A stretch of 6,635 bases of DNA from Zoogloeaceae bacterium (GTDB taxonomy: Bacteria > Pseudomonadota > Gammaproteobacteria > Burkholderiales > Rhodocyclaceae), in the NCBI GenBank assembly GCA_031278735.1, contig JAITJU010000296.1:1-6635 (forward strand), in the 5' to 3' direction. The notes under the pieces are model-generated. The model saw only the letters and a list, made by a program, of their open reading frames with translations, did no database searches and had not been told where the DNA came from. The translations under genes were made by a program, and so were the position numbers. Each line of letters opens with the position of its first letter. Position 1 is the first letter of the stretch. This document shows, in pieces, positions 1 through 4,853 of this stretch.

Positions 1-21
1 GTGTCGGCCTTCATGGGTGGG

Positions 22-1497
22 TCATGACGCGTCGCCGGGTTTGCGCCCCAATCCGCCCAGAAGCGCCGCAATCGGTTTTTGTGAGCGGCGGCGGAAGTGC
101 GGCGAGGTTGGGGCGTCTGAATCCGGCGTTGCGGCAAGATCGCCGCGCGGCTCATAGGGTTTGGAAAAATCGAACCCGTCCGGCGCAATCATGTGGTTGG
201 CGCGCGCGCGTTCCGGGCAGGCGGTCTTGTCGGCGGGACGGCGATCCGCCGCGGCCACGACCGGCTTGGGGGCGGCGCGTCCCTTGCCGCGCCCGGCGGC
301 GGCGGATGCCGCCGTTTCCGGCTCGAAACCGGGCAGCAGGATGCGTTCGACGGGTTTTTTGAGCAATTTCTCGATGTCCTTGAGGTATTCGGTCTCGTGC
401 GCCGCAACCAGCGAAATGGCCTTGCCCTGTCTGCCCGCGCGTCCAGTGCGGCCAATGCGGTGAATATAATCTTCCGGCACACGCGGCAGTTCGTAATTGA
501 TGACATAAGGCAGTTCCTCGATGTCCAGCCCGCGCGCCGCCACGTCGGTGGCGACCAGCACGGCGATTTGGCCGGATTTGAAGGCGTCCAGCGTCTTGAT
601 GCGCTCGTGCTGGCTCTTGTCGCCGTGAATGGCGTCCGCCTCGATGCCGACGCGCTGCAATTCACGCGCCAGCCGCGAGCAATCCTGCCGGGTGCGGGTA
701 AAGACGATGCTCTGGCTGATTTCTCCCGATTTCAGCAAGTGAATCAGCAAGGCGCGCTTGTCGCGCTCGCTTACGGGGTAGACGTGGTGCGCGATGGTTT
801 CCGATATCTGATTGCGGCGAGCGACTTCCGTCAGGATCGGCGTTTTCAGCATGACATCCGCCAGACGCTTGATTTCATCGGAGAAAGTGGCGGAAAACAA
901 TAGACTTTGCCGCGCTGTCGGCAGCAGGCCGAGGATGCGCTTGATGTCGGGGATGAAGCCCATGTCCAGCATTCGGTCGGCTTCATCCAGCACCAGCGTC
1001 TGCACGCTGTTGAGGCGGACGCTTTTTTGTTCGAGGTGATCGAGCAGCCGCCCCGGCGTCGCCACCAGAATTTCCACGCCGCGCTTGAGTTCAGCGGTTT
1101 GCGGTTTGATGTCCACGCCGCCGAAGACGCAGGTGGCGCGCAGCGGCGTGTATTTGCAGTAGGACTTGACCGATTCGAAGACCTGCAAGGCGAGTTCCCG
1201 CGTCGGCGCGAGAATTAGCGCCCGCACCGGGTGGCGGGCAGGCGAGGGGCTGGCGCTGGCGAAGGGCAGCAGGCGTTGCAGGATGGGCAGGGCAAAGGCG
1301 GCGGTCTTGCCGGTGCCGGTCTGCGCGCCGCCCATGATGTCGTGACCGGCGAGCGCCAGCGGGATGGCCTTGGCCTGGATGGGCGTCGGCGTCGTATAAC
1401 CGGATTCGACGATGGCTTTCAGTATCTCCGGGGCCAGGCCGAGGCTGGCGAAGGGTGTGACCGTGTCCGGTGTTGTGGGAAGCGCGTGTTGAGTCAT
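22..1497 (-). CDS. rhlE: DEAD-box ATP-dependent RNA helicase, RhlE type
   Basis: A 491-residue cytoplasmic RNA helicase that uses ATP to unwind or remodel short RNA duplexes; RhlE proteins are linked to ribosome assembly and RNA turnover. All family motifs are visible in order: Q motif with F16 and PTPIQ (37-41), motif I AQTGTGKT (58-65), Ia PTRELA (98-103), Ib TPGR (147-150), II DEAD (171-174), III SAT (202-204), IV IVFTRTR (264-270), V ATDVAARGLDI (316-326) and VI HRIGRTGRAG (346-355). After about residue 390 comes a low-complexity Ala/Arg/Pro linker, then a tail ending IAALLGGLGRK, which I recall from betaproteobacterial RhlE homologues. The ATG start fits the usual short lead before the Q motif, but no strong Shine-Dalgarno lies upstream. 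It is last in a minus-strand run, 32 bp after the lipoprotein gene. The helicase assignment is very secure; RhlE rather than another DEAD-box subfamily rests on the overall pattern. Confidence 0.95.
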   Translation of the reverse strand: MTQHALPTTPDTVTPFASLGLAPEILKAIVESGYTTPTPIQAKAIPLALAGHDIMGGAQTGTGKTAAFALPILQRLLPFASASPSPARHPVRALILAPTRELALQVFESVKSYCKYTPLRATCVFGGVDIKPQTAELKRGVEILVATPGRLLDHLEQKSVRLNSVQTLVLDEADRMLDMGFIPDIKRILGLLPTARQSLLFSATFSDEIKRLADVMLKTPILTEVARRNQISETIAHHVYPVSERDKRALLIHLLKSGEISQSIVFTRTRQDCSRLARELQRVGIEADAIHGDKSQHERIKTLDAFKSGQIAVLVATDVAARGLDIEELPYVINYELPRVPEDYIHRIGRTGRAGRQGKAISLVAAHETEYLKDIEKLLKKPVERILLPGFEPETAASAAAGRGKGRAAPKPVVAAADRRPADKTACPERARANHMIAPDGFDFSKPYEPRGDLAATPDSDAPTSPHFRRRSQKPIAALLGGLGRKPGDAS

Positions 1498-1529
1498 GGA
1501 AAATTTTTCAGGGGCATGGCGTGGAAGAA

Positions 1530-2186
1530 TCAGGTTTGCGCGGGCGGGACGGGCGGCGCGGCGACGGCGGGCGGCGCGGCGACGGCGGGCGGCGCGTCCG
1601 CGGGCGAAGGAACGGCGGGCGCGGCGGCAGGAAGGGCGACAGGCGCAGCGGCGGGCACAATGACAGGCGCGGCGACAGGCGCGGCGGCGGGTACGGCGAC
1701 AGGCACAACGGCGGCGGCAGGCGCGGGCGCGGCAGACCGGGCGGCGGCGCGGGGGGAATCCCCGGTCGTTGTCGTTCCTGACGCGGGCGTTGCTTCTGTT
1801 TCTGGCGCGGACGCCGCCGCGTCCGCCGGGGGGGGGCTTTTCTTTTTCTTGCCGCTTTCCGATGCGGGCGGCAAGAGGGGCGTGACGGTCGCCATGTTGT
1901 TCTCCCGCATATAGGCGTCCATTTCACGCCAGCCCTCGAAAACCGCTTCCTTCGGCACCCAGACGTAAATGGCGTAGCAATCTTCTATGGCGCGTCCCGA
2001 TTGACGGCAACCGCCGCCAATCGCCCGCCCTTCGGCTTCCAGCCGGGCGGCTTTCTTGACCGGGTCTTCCAGCCCCAGCCGGTTTTCCAGTTGCTCGCAA
2101 CCAGAAAGCAGCAGGGAAAAAACGCAAAGTAAAAACAATCGAGTCACGATCAGCGCATCCAGCGAATAGAGACGCGATTTTCCCAC
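1530..2186 (-). CDS. Conserved lipoprotein of unknown function with Ala/Pro-rich tail
   Basis: Function not recognised. A hydrophobic N-terminal segment ends in the lipobox LLSGC (Cys30), so the protein should be lipid-anchored on the periplasmic side. The conserved-looking core, about residues 36-107, holds two cysteines in GGGCRQSGRAIEDCY (C60 and C70), followed by EGWREMDAYMRENNM. I recall this core from hypothetical proteins of betaproteobacteria but know no function. A KKKK stretch (113-116), a Pro run and an Ala/Pro/Val tail of about 100 residues follow, with the repeat PPAVAAPPAVAAPP near the end; such tails often act as flexible spacers, which is inference here. The start is uncertain. 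The GTG at 2186 is the longest choice, but the in-frame GTG at 2147 (residue 14) gives a more typical signal peptide, MTRLFLLCVFSLLLSGC. Neither has a clear ribosome-binding site. The gene lies 9 bp after gluQ. Confidence 0.8.
   Translation of the reverse strand: MGKSRLYSLDALIVTRLFLLCVFSLLLSGCEQLENRLGLEDPVKKAARLEAEGRAIGGGCRQSGRAIEDCYAIYVWVPKEAVFEGWREMDAYMRENNMATVTPLLPPASESGKKKKSPPPADAAASAPETEATPASGTTTTGDSPRAAARSAAPAPAAAVVPVAVPAAAPVAAPVIVPAAAPVALPAAAPAVPSPADAPPAVAAPPAVAAPPVPPAQT
1552..1596. repeat. 18-bp tandem repeat, 2.5 copies, in the lipoprotein tail
   Basis: On the plus strand the unit ggcggcgcggcgacggcg occurs twice, at 1552-1569 and 1570-1587, followed by a half unit at 1588-1596. The copies are identical. 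Read on the minus strand the 18-bp unit equals six codons and produces the PPAVAA repeat at the C-terminus of the lipoprotein, so changes in copy number would stay in frame. Degenerate gcggcaggcgcg-like units continue to about position 1730. Confidence 0.9.
1828..1836. repeat. Nine-base homopolymer (G9 on plus, C9 on coding strand)
   Basis: Nine consecutive G on the plus strand lie inside the lipoprotein gene, where they encode the Pro run after KKKKS. On the coding strand an A-rich purine stretch (AAGAAAAAGAAAAG) precedes the tract. Runs of this length can slip during replication and are also prone to sequencing error. No stop codon occurs in any minus-strand frame between 1533 and here, so a length change would swap the tail rather than truncate it at once. 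Confidence 0.85.
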
Positions 2187-2195
2187 ATTCGGGAA

Positions 2196-3185
2196 TCAGA
2201 TGACAGAGGATAGAGGATGGTCGGCGCAACCCGGCGCCGCGCGCCCGCAAGAGGCGCTTTCCCTTCGCCCGCTTGCGGGAGAGGCGGGCGCGGGCGCCAA
2301 TTTTTCCATCCACCGCCTTCCGAGATCCGACGCCCAGCGCCAGATTTCCTCCACGCTGGCTTCCGCGAGTTCGGACGGCGGTTGTTGGTTGAGGAAGGCG
2401 AGCGCGGCGACCAGATTGGCGGCGGCGCGGCGCGCCCGCAGAGGCGGGGCGCGCGTCTGTTTGGAGAGTTTTTCACCCGCCGCGTTGGCGGCAATGGGAA
2501 TGTGCGCGTACTCCGGCGTTGGCAGGTCGAGCAGACGTTGCAGGTAAATCTGGCGCGGCGTGGAATTCATCAGGTCCGCGCCGCGCACAACCTGGGTGAC
2601 CCCTTGGAAGGCGTCATCGACCACGACCATCAGTTGATAGGCAAACCGCCCGTCCGCGCGCCGCAACACGAAATCCCCGACGTCACGCGCCAGATTCTGC
2701 CGTATTTGTCCCTGAATGCGGTCATTGAAGGCAATGTCCACATCTTCCGCGCAAAGACGCCAGACGCGCGCGCCGCGCCCCGTCGGCAGTCCCCGTCGGC
2801 AGCGGCCGGAATAGCGCCAGGCGCCGTCGATGGCGCGTTCTGTTGCCGCCGCCGCGATTTCCTTGCGTGAACAGGCGCAAGGATAGACGCGCCGCTCATC
2901 CCGCAGACGCGCCAATGCCGCCTGGTACGCTTCCAGCCGCTGGCTTTGCCGCAGCACCTCGCCATCCCAGTGAAACCCGTGCGCTTCCAAACAGGCGAGA
3001 ATCCGCGCCTCCGCGCCCGGCGCGTTGCGCGGCGCATCCGCGTCTTCCATCCGCACCAGCCAGCGCCCGCCCTGCGCGCGCGCCGCCAGACAGGAAGCCA
3101 GCGCCGCCAGCAGGGAACCAAAGTGCAGGTCTCCCGTCGGACTGGGCGCAAAACGCCCGCAACAGGAGGAAGCGACAGGCGTCAT
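2196..3185 (-). CDS. gluQ: Glutamyl-Q tRNA(Asp) synthetase
   Basis: GluQ-RS (gluQ, also called yadB) is a truncated glutamyl-tRNA synthetase paralogue. It activates glutamate and attaches it to the queuosine base at anticodon position 34 of tRNA-Asp, in the cytoplasm. Visible evidence: the class I HIGH-type motif in FAPSPTGDLHFGSL (residues 12-25), zinc-site residues matching the family pattern (C103, C105, Y125, C129), the catalytic-domain segment RGADLMNSTPRQIYLQ (201-216), and the KMSKS-type motif EKLSKQ (238-243). There is no anticodon-binding domain, as expected. At 329 residues it is slightly long (E. coli about 308). The extra residues, from about 297, are encoded by a palindromic repeat (2233-2298) and the sequence beyond it, and look acquired. 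The gene starts 34 bp after smpB; the ATG lacks a strong ribosome-binding site. Identification is secure. Confidence 0.95.
   Translation of the reverse strand: MTPVASSCCGRFAPSPTGDLHFGSLLAALASCLAARAQGGRWLVRMEDADAPRNAPGAEARILACLEAHGFHWDGEVLRQSQRLEAYQAALARLRDERRVYPCACSRKEIAAAATERAIDGAWRYSGRCRRGLPTGRGARVWRLCAEDVDIAFNDRIQGQIRQNLARDVGDFVLRRADGRFAYQLMVVVDDAFQGVTQVVRGADLMNSTPRQIYLQRLLDLPTPEYAHIPIAANAAGEKLSKQTRAPPLRARRAAANLVAALAFLNQQPPSELAEASVEEIWRWASDLGRRWMEKLAPAPASPASGRRESASCGRAAPGCADHPLSSVI
2233..2298. repeat. Imperfect palindromic dispersed-repeat-like element at the gluQ 3' end
   Basis: Nested inverted arms are visible: GGCGCC (2233-2238) with GGCGCC (2293-2298), CGCG (2240-2243) with CGCG (2289-2292), and CCCGCAAG (2244-2251) with CTTGCGGG (2272-2279). 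A smaller hairpin CCCGC-TT-GCGGG sits at 2268-2279, followed by AGAGG. Translations in the different frames give peptides such as LSRKRAKG, PLPQAGEG, SPASGRRE and SPACGRGG. I recognise these as hallmarks of a CCCGCTTGCGGGAGAGG-type intergenic repeat widespread in GC-rich proteobacteria. On the coding strand it forms the last part of gluQ, so it may also fold as an RNA hairpin between gluQ and the lipoprotein gene. Confidence 0.7.
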
Positions 3186-3219
3186 CAGGGGTGTCGTCGG
3201 GAGCGGCGCGTCTTCACGT

Positions 3220-3675
3220 TCATGCGCCGCGCACCTTCGTGCGCATCAGGCGTTGTTTTTCCCGCGCCCAGTCTTTTTCCTTTTCGTCCTCGCGCTTGTC
3301 GTGTTGTTTCTTGCCCTTGGCGAGGCCGATTTCAACCTTGATGCGGCCATGCGCGTAATACAGTTCGAGCGGCACGAGGGTATATCCGGCGCGTTCCACC
3401 TTGCCGATCAGTTGCATGATCTGGCCTGTGTGCAAGAGCAATTTGCGTGTGCGCGTCGGATCGGGATGGACGTGGGTGGAGGCGGCGGGCAGCGGCGTGA
3501 CGTGCATTCCCAGAAGCCAGATTTCGCCGCGCTTGACGAGCACATAGGCTTCCCTGATCTGCACCCGTCCGGCGCGAATGGATTTGACCTCCCAGCCTTC
3601 CAGGGCAAGACCCGCTTCGTATTTTTCCTCGATGAAATAATCGTGGAAGGCGCTTTTGTTGCTGGCAATGCTCAT
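3220..3675 (-). CDS. smpB: SsrA-binding protein SmpB
   Basis: A 151-residue tmRNA-binding protein. It delivers tmRNA to stalled ribosomes for trans-translation, tagging the nascent peptide for degradation. Family hallmarks are in place: NKSAFHDYFIEEKYEAG (6-22), LEGWEVKSIRAGR (25-37), PTRTRKLLLH (73-82), the basic GLAKGKKQHDKRE segment (117-129), and the charged tail DWAREKQRLMR (135-145) that enters the mRNA channel. The length is normal. I chose the ATG at 3675 because AAAGGA lies about 6 bases upstream and the protein begins where SmpB family members begin. A longer reading from 3750 would overlap ratA. It is the first gene of the leftward run and is divergent from ratA, the arrangement also seen in E. 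coli. Confidence 0.97.
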   Translation of the reverse strand: MSIASNKSAFHDYFIEEKYEAGLALEGWEVKSIRAGRVQIREAYVLVKRGEIWLLGMHVTPLPAASTHVHPDPTRTRKLLLHTGQIMQLIGKVERAGYTLVPLELYYAHGRIKVEIGLAKGKKQHDKREDEKEKDWAREKQRLMRTKVRGA

Positions 3676-3686
3676 CAGGATTCCTT

Positions 3687-3704
3687 TAGAATCGCCCGAT
3701 TCTA
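3687..3704. promoter_or_regulatory. Perfect inverted repeat in the smpB-ratA divergent intergenic region
   Basis: TAGAATC-gccc-GATTCTA is a perfect 7-bp inverted repeat with a 4-base centre, in the 52 bp between the two divergent start codons. Each arm reads TAGAAT outward on its own strand, close to a sigma-70 -10 box (TATAAT), so back-to-back -10 elements or an operator are possible. I could not find a convincing -35 box at 16-18 bp on either side. The stem ends about 11 bases before the smpB start codon and may fold in its 5' leader. Function is inferred, not shown. Confidence 0.4.
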
Positions 3705-3727
3705 GCAAGGAATGGATTTGACGGAAC

Positions 3728-4168
3728 ATGGCATTGGTCGAAAAAACCATCTTGATCGCCCATTCGGCGCAACAAATGTTCGAACTGGTGGATCGCTGCG
3801 AGGATTACCCGCAATTTTTACCCTGGTGCAGTCGCACCCAATGCCGCTTCCGCGACGAAAAAATTACGGTGGGCACATTGCACATTGATTTTCATGGCAT
3901 AAAATCGCACTTCACCACGGAGAACAGCAAGGAATTTCCCGCCGCCATGCATATTCGTCTGGTCGATGGCCCGTTCAGAAAACTGGAAGGCTTCTGGCAT
4001 TTCCGCGCCCTGCGGGAAGACGCCTGCAAGGTGGAATTCCGCCTCTGCTATGAATTTTCCGGCAAATTGCTGGAAAAGGTGATAGGCCCCGTCTTCAGCC
4101 GCATCGCCAACACTTTCGTCGAGGCGTTCGTCAGGCGCGCCGACCAGATTTACGGAGCCGAATCATGA
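3728..4168 (+). CDS. ratA: RatA family START/COQ10-like protein
   Basis: A 146-residue single-domain protein of the polyketide cyclase/START fold that includes mitochondrial Coq10 and bacterial RatA. E. coli RatA (YfjG) was reported to bind 50S subunits and block 70S formation when overproduced, while Coq10 homologues bind ubiquinone. Which role applies here cannot be read from the sequence. Characteristic segments are the N-terminus MALVEKTILI, then FELVDRCEDYPQFLPWC (18-34), a central strand region with HIDFHGIKSHFTTEN (52-66), DGPFRKLEGFWHF (80-92), and the C-terminal helix PVFSRIANTFVEAFVRRADQIYG (121-143). The length is typical. The start matches homologues, although the GGA upstream sits very close to the ATG. 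It overlaps rnfH by ATGA, implying coupled translation. Confidence 0.93.
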   Translation: MALVEKTILIAHSAQQMFELVDRCEDYPQFLPWCSRTQCRFRDEKITVGTLHIDFHGIKSHFTTENSKEFPAAMHIRLVDGPFRKLEGFWHFRALREDACKVEFRLCYEFSGKLLEKVIGPVFSRIANTFVEAFVRRADQIYGAES

Positions 4169-4473
4169 GTGAAGAACACGGTCTGCGGGTGGAAGTCGTC
4201 TATGCCCTGCCGGAAAAGCAGGAAATCGTTTCCCTGCGACTGCCGCCCGGCAGTTGCCTGCGCGCCGCGCTGGAAGCTTCCGGCCTGTTGCGGAAATATC
4301 CAGAAATCGATCCGGAAAACGGCAAGTTCGGCATTTTTTCCAAACTCGCCAAGGTCGACGCCCCGCTGCGCGACCGCGACCGGGTGGAAATCTATCGTCC
4401 CCTCATCGCCGACCCCAAACAAATTCGCCAGCAGCGCGCCGCCGAAGGCAAGGGACTCAGAAAAGGCAATTAG
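4165..4473 (+). CDS. rnfH: RnfH family ubiquitin-fold protein
   Basis: A 102-residue member of the RnfH/YfjF family (UPF0125), which has a small beta-grasp (ubiquitin-like) fold. The name comes from linkage to rnf electron-transport genes in some bacteria. In E. coli the gene follows ratA and has been called ratB, but an antitoxin role is not established. Visible signatures: LRVEVVYALPEKQEIVSLRLPPGS (7-30), the middle segment NGKFGIFSKLAKVDAPLRDRDRVEIYRPL (51-79), then ADPKQIRQQRA. A good ribosome-binding site, ACGGAG, lies 7 bases before the ATG, inside the end of ratA, and the start codon overlaps the ratA stop as ATGA. Its own stop TAG shares bases with the stop of the convergent downstream gene, and no terminator hairpin is visible between them. 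The molecular function remains unknown for the family. Confidence 0.93.
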   Translation: MSEEHGLRVEVVYALPEKQEIVSLRLPPGSCLRAALEASGLLRKYPEIDPENGKFGIFSKLAKVDAPLRDRDRVEIYRPLIADPKQIRQQRAAEGKGLRKGN

Positions 4474-4838
4474 CGCGCCAGGGCGGCGGCAAGCCTTTGC
4501 CATTCCTCCCGAAAATACCAGCGGCAAAAAAACGCGAACCCCCTGTGCCGCAGGCGGGCAATGGCGGAGTTTTGGTTGCGCGCCTGCATCTTGCGGATTT
4601 CTTCGATCAGCGAGGTTCGCTCAAACCCTGTCCATATCGGCGGAACGGGGGTCATGAGGTTCGTGGCGCAACACGGCGCGACCTCGGTAAACAGAATGTT
4701 TTCGATTTGCTCCGGGTCGCGCCGGATGGCGGCGATCTTTTTGGCGATATCGTCAAAGTCCGTCTCGTTGTCGACGAAGAATTCGGAGAGAAGGCTCCAT
4801 ATCTCCTCCCGATCCGCTTCACTCAAGACGGCGCACAT
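4470..4838 (-). CDS. Small uncharacterised protein, resembles DUF7079 family
   Basis: A 122-residue protein of unknown function, predicted soluble and cytoplasmic, with no signal peptide or membrane segment. The N-terminal half has an acidic helical pattern, EEIWSLLSEFFVDNETDFDDIAKKIA (11-36), then EQIENILFTEVAPCCATNL (43-61) and the aromatic-rich PPIWTGFERTSLIEEI (66-81). This layout (LS.FF.D.E near the start, EVAP..NL, then W.GF) matches what I recall of DUF7079, a small family often found as a lone gene; the match is from memory. The C-terminal part is basic and aromatic (RHRGFAFFCRWYFREEW). It begins 15 bp after the fumarase stop, so it is probably the last gene of that operon. No Shine-Dalgarno precedes the ATG, which suggests weak or coupled translation. 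Its TAA overlaps the rnfH stop from the opposite strand. Confidence 0.75.
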   Translation of the reverse strand: MCAVLSEADREEIWSLLSEFFVDNETDFDDIAKKIAAIRRDPEQIENILFTEVAPCCATNLMTPVPPIWTGFERTSLIEEIRKMQARNQNSAIARLRHRGFAFFCRWYFREEWQRLAAALAR

Positions 4839-4853
4839 GTTTTTTGCATTTCA

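Noticed and set aside
1..21. Possible start of another minus-strand gene (ATG at 14, then K A D)
   Set aside because: Only four full codons are inside the window and no ribosome-binding site precedes the ATG; it cannot be judged.
193..903. Plus-strand open frame of 236 codons antisense to rhlE
   Set aside because: Shadow of the helicase gene; no domain, and the minus-strand frame has every DEAD-box motif.
1751..1766. GGGGGG-aat-CCCC hairpin in the lipoprotein tail
   Set aside because: A short stem in very GC-rich coding DNA with no T tract; expected by chance.
1231..1914. Plus-strand open frame with a Gly/Ala/Thr-rich product resembling a PE_PGRS-like protein
   Set aside because: It is the antisense of the lipoprotein Ala/Pro tail and of the rhlE start. 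The low complexity comes from the GC-rich repeats, and it lacks a plausible start region or conserved domain.
2217..2870. Plus-strand open frame opposite gluQ
   Set aside because: Antisense shadow of gluQ; its SPACGRGG segment comes from the palindromic repeat, not from a protein family.
3718..3723. TTGACG as a -35 box for ratA
   Set aside because: It lies 5 bases before the ratA start codon, so a promoter using it would start inside the gene; it does not pair with a good -10 box.
3676..3750. Upstream ATG extending SmpB by 25 residues
   Set aside because: It would overlap the start of ratA, the added residues are not part of the family, and the ATG at 3675 has a good Shine-Dalgarno.
4488..4501. 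Hairpin GGCAA-gcct-TTGCC after rnfH as a terminator
   Set aside because: The stem is only 5 bp, no T run follows, and it lies within the coding sequence of the convergent gene.
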